Source: Halovenus sp037080055 (GTDB lineage Archaea; Halobacteriota; Halobacteria; Halobacteriales; Haloarculaceae). From it: a stretch of 64,000 nucleotides of DNA. Numbering within the stretch: the first letter of the stretch is position 1; the number at the start of each line of letters is the position of its first letter. Where the stretch lies: NCBI RefSeq assembly GCF_037080055.1, contig NZ_JBAOJI010000001.1, positions 248,001 to 312,000 of the forward strand, given 5' to 3'. A model generated the notes under the pieces. That model was not told the DNA's origin and made no database searches. It worked only from the letters and a program-made list of their open reading frames with translations. Positions 61,798 through 64,000 of this stretch are shown here, in pieces. The translations under genes and the position numbers were made by a program.

Positions 61798-63606
61798 TCA
61801 CTCCGCGGGCGGCAGCATCTCGACATCACTGATCTCAAAGCGCGCCCCTCCGTCGTCACTGTCGGTGACAGAGAGTTCCCACCCGTGAGCGTCGGCGACC
61901 TGATCGACGATCCGAAGGCCGAAGCCCGTTCCGTCCGGTGTCGTCGAATAGCCAGCCTCGAAGACCTCAGCACGGTCTTCCGGCGGGACTCCCGGACCGT
62001 CGTCGGTAATCGCGAGGCCATTGGTTTCGAGTTCGATCACGACATCGACATCCGGTCCAGCGTGTTCTGCGGCATTACCGAGGACGTTTTCGAGCAAGTG
62101 CCGTAGTCGGTCTCGGTCAGCGACGAGACGACTCTCGGGGGAGGGCTGCCCAGTGAATTCGAGCGATGGCCGCTCGTCGTTGTCGACGACCAGTTCCCAC
62201 GCGGATTCGACGGCGGATCGGATCTCGATCGGTTCCGTCTCGCCGAGTTCACGACCGTTTCGGGCGAGCCACAACACGTCTTCGATGATCCGCTCCATCC
62301 GGGTGAGCGCCCGATCGATCGGCTCGTGATGCGGTGAGTCACAATCGTCTCTGGCGAGTTCGAGTCGAGCAGTCGCCGTGTTCAGCGGATTCCGGAGATC
62401 GTGGCTGACGACGCCGGCAAATTCGTCGAGTTGTTCGTTCTGCTTTCTGAGCTGTTTCTCGTATGCTTTTCGATCGGTGACATCCCGAGAGTTGATCAGA
62501 TATCCCCCGATCTCTCCGTCTGTGTGATCGCTGGCCAGCGATTCGAGCCAGATCCACGACCCCTCGCTGTCCTGGAATCTGAACTCGGCTCTGACCGAGT
62601 CTGTCTCGGGATCTTCGACCAGGTCGGTGAACACGGAGAGCACCCGCTCACGGTCCTCCGTATGCAGGTGACTGAAGCCATCTGTCCCGAGCAAATCTTC
62701 GGGCTCGTAGCCGAGCACATCCGCGGCAGCGGCGCTCTGATAGATGATCTCTCCCGTCTCGTCGAGCACAGTGATGATATCCTGCGTACTCTCGACGTAG
62801 GCCTGATATCGCTGTGAAAGCCGTTCCAGTTTGCGTTCCTGTGCCTTTCTGTCGGTGATGTTTCGGCTAAATCCAGCGACTCGGACAACGTTGCCCGCGT
62901 CGTCGAAGATCGGTGACCCTTTGACCCAGACCCAGCGGGTCTCGTCGTCGTGGCTCAGTTGGTATTCCAGATCGACGCTCTCGCCGGCGGAGAGTTCCGC
63001 CATCTTCTGGCGGACCAGATCACGATCCTCCTTCTTGACAACGGTGAGAAAATCCTGCGGCTTCTCTTTGATCTCGGAGACCGGCCTGTCGTACACCGCC
63101 TCGTAGCCCGAGATGAAGAGCAGATCCTTCCACTCGCGGTCGAACATCCACACGCAGTCCGGAATGTTCTCGGTTAGCTCCGTGAGTCGTCGCCGCGTCT
63201 GTTCGACCTCCCGTCTGATTCGTCGCTGTTCGACGGCGTTTCTGATCCGATTCGCGAGAATCGTATACTGACTCGTCCCCGACTCTTTCTGGAGGTAGTC
63301 CGTCACGCCGGCAGTGATTGCCTCGCTTGCGACCGCTTCGCTTCCCTTTCCCGTGAACAGAATAAACGGCAACTCTGGCGACCGCTCACGGACGCGCGTC
63401 AGAAAGTCGATCCCCGTCGACTCGGGCATATCGTAATCCGAAACCACACAATCGATCGCTTCAGCCTCCAGTACGTCCAATCCCTCGTCGATGCTGCTCG
63501 CTGTCCTCACCCGAAACTGTTCGCCTTCTGCCTCGAGGCAGGTCTTCGTCAGATCCGCAAACTGTGGATCGTCGTCGACGTGGAGAATCTGAACCGCGCC
63601 ACCCAT
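61798..63606 (-). CDS. Hybrid sensor kinase: receiver-PAS-PAS-histidine kinase
   Basis: A 602-aa cytoplasmic protein without membrane helices. Domains: REC (residues 1-120, phospho-acceptor Asp in CVVSDYDMPESTG), two PAS domains (about 135-255 and 265-385), HisKA with the phospho-site His in VSHDLRNPLNT, and HATPase_c with NAAEHAG, DDGPGVPPE and GTGFGLRIV. The N-terminal receiver means it may be fed by another kinase. Output partner unknown. It is convergent with the TauE-like gene. Confidence 0.92.
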   Translation of the reverse strand: MGGAVQILHVDDDPQFADLTKTCLEAEGEQFRVRTASSIDEGLDVLEAEAIDCVVSDYDMPESTGIDFLTRVRERSPELPFILFTGKGSEAVASEAITAGVTDYLQKESGTSQYTILANRIRNAVEQRRIRREVEQTRRRLTELTENIPDCVWMFDREWKDLLFISGYEAVYDRPVSEIKEKPQDFLTVVKKEDRDLVRQKMAELSAGESVDLEYQLSHDDETRWVWVKGSPIFDDAGNVVRVAGFSRNITDRKAQERKLERLSQRYQAYVESTQDIITVLDETGEIIYQSAAAADVLGYEPEDLLGTDGFSHLHTEDRERVLSVFTDLVEDPETDSVRAEFRFQDSEGSWIWLESLASDHTDGEIGGYLINSRDVTDRKAYEKQLRKQNEQLDEFAGVVSHDLRNPLNTATARLELARDDCDSPHHEPIDRALTRMERIIEDVLWLARNGRELGETEPIEIRSAVESAWELVVDNDERPSLEFTGQPSPESRLVADRDRLRHLLENVLGNAAEHAGPDVDVVIELETNGLAITDDGPGVPPEDRAEVFEAGYSTTPDGTGFGLRIVDQVADAHGWELSVTDSDDGGARFEISDVEMLPPAE

Positions 63607-63762
63607 GATATCTATATCATCGGTAGCTGAATTAACTGTTCCGGGGGGTTCTCAGTTCTGATAGCGCAAGCGCCGCTATACGCTACATTTGATCTGGATC
63701 TGCTTCTATTTTACTGCTTTTTTCAAGTTATCATTCAGGTGGCCGAGGCGAGCACCAAGGTA

Positions 63763-64000
63763 TTACTGCTCAGGATTGGTGATCCCATCGTCGGTAATGA
63801 CACGGTTCAGCAGTCGCGTCGGCGTGGCGTCGTACGCCGGGTTTTCGATCTCGAACCCTTCGGCAGGTTCGCGCATCACCTCGCTGGCGACGCGCTCTTC
63901 GTTCTGGAAGGCGAATCCGCCGTCTACCAGTTTGGCCGAGGAGCCGACGATGTCGACCGGAACGTCGCTGTCGGATGCTGTCGTCGCAATCGGGTAGGTG
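63763..64000 (-). CDS. Ribose-1,5-bisphosphate isomerase / eIF-2B-like protein, C-terminus only (partial)
   Basis: The last 78 codons of a gene that starts beyond 64000. It reads VPVDIVGSSAKLVDGGFAFQ, EVMREPAEGFEIENPAYD and then ATPTRLLNRVITDDG before the stop. These are the C-terminal motifs of the eIF-2B alpha/MtnA/R15P isomerase family; the haloarchaeal member with this ending is annotated as ribose-1,5-bisphosphate isomerase of the AMP/nucleoside degradation pathway. The full-length assignment needs the missing N-terminus. Confidence 0.75.
   Translation of the reverse strand, partial: TYPIATTASDSDVPVDIVGSSAKLVDGGFAFQNEERVASEVMREPAEGFEIENPAYDATPTRLLNRVITDDGITNPEQ

Overview
The window reads as chromosomal DNA of a halophilic archaeon (class Halobacteria). 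Evidence: high G+C with very acidic proteins, twin-arginine lipoproteins, an archaellin-type pilin, archaeal-only families (prefoldin alpha, ribosomal protein LX/L18a, archaeal FtsY, Hjc, UPF0179, DUF424, TRAM protein, HerA-like ATPase, TrmB regulator), leaderless promoters with TTTAAG/TATA-like boxes about 25 nt before start codons, and haloarchaea-type gyrB-gyrA. The species cannot be named from the sequence.

Layout. 1-1.3 kb: end of a metal ABC uptake operon behind a palindromic operator. 1.6-5.3 kb: a small acquired island with an RHH protein, a tyrosine integrase, an antitoxin-toxin pair, the 3' remnant of a second integrase and an AT-rich lipoprotein gene. 5.5-6.2 kb: a GDT1/UPF0016 cation transporter that shares the operator of the ABC operon. 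6.3-8.7 kb: proline catabolism. 9.2-13 kb: two bacterial-PH-domain membrane proteins and a photolyase/cryptochrome. 13-23.6 kb: purB, a 130-bp inverted-repeat element, several small conserved families, Hjc, an LVIVD beta-propeller with a PGF-type C-terminus, two lipoproteins and an FAD oxidoreductase. 23.7-35.9 kb: housekeeping genes (LX, prefoldin, FtsY, gyrase, ThpR, AroA and others).

36.0-46.6 kb is the highlight: a one-directional operon of twelve tightly packed or overlapping genes for a membrane-bound, Tat-exported [NiFe] uptake-type hydrogenase. Order: a 59-aa membrane protein, small subunit, large subunit, cytochrome b, maturation protease, a 58-aa C2H2-like zinc-finger protein, then hypC, hypD, hypE, hypA, hypB and hypF. 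The small subunit is predicted to carry three [4Fe-4S] clusters because the medial-cluster proline is a cysteine. HypA/B deliver Ni, HypC/D/E/F build and insert Fe(CN)2CO, the protease trims the large subunit, and cytochrome b passes electrons to quinone. The two small proteins are not known hydrogenase components and are the best candidates for something new.

46.6-64 kb: a membrane-anchored Mrr-like nuclease, an orphan archaellin-like pilin, a TrmB regulator divergent from an RND exporter, a three-gene reductase/thiolase/OB-fold operon resembling PHA-precursor synthesis, a FAH-family hydrolase, a cluster of RAD55-like, MinD-like and HerA-like ATPases, a zinc ribbon with an HCxGMCGP membrane protein, a hybrid histidine kinase, and the C-terminus of a ribose-1,5-bisphosphate isomerase/eIF-2B-like protein. 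I recognised no rRNA, tRNA or CRISPR array by eye.
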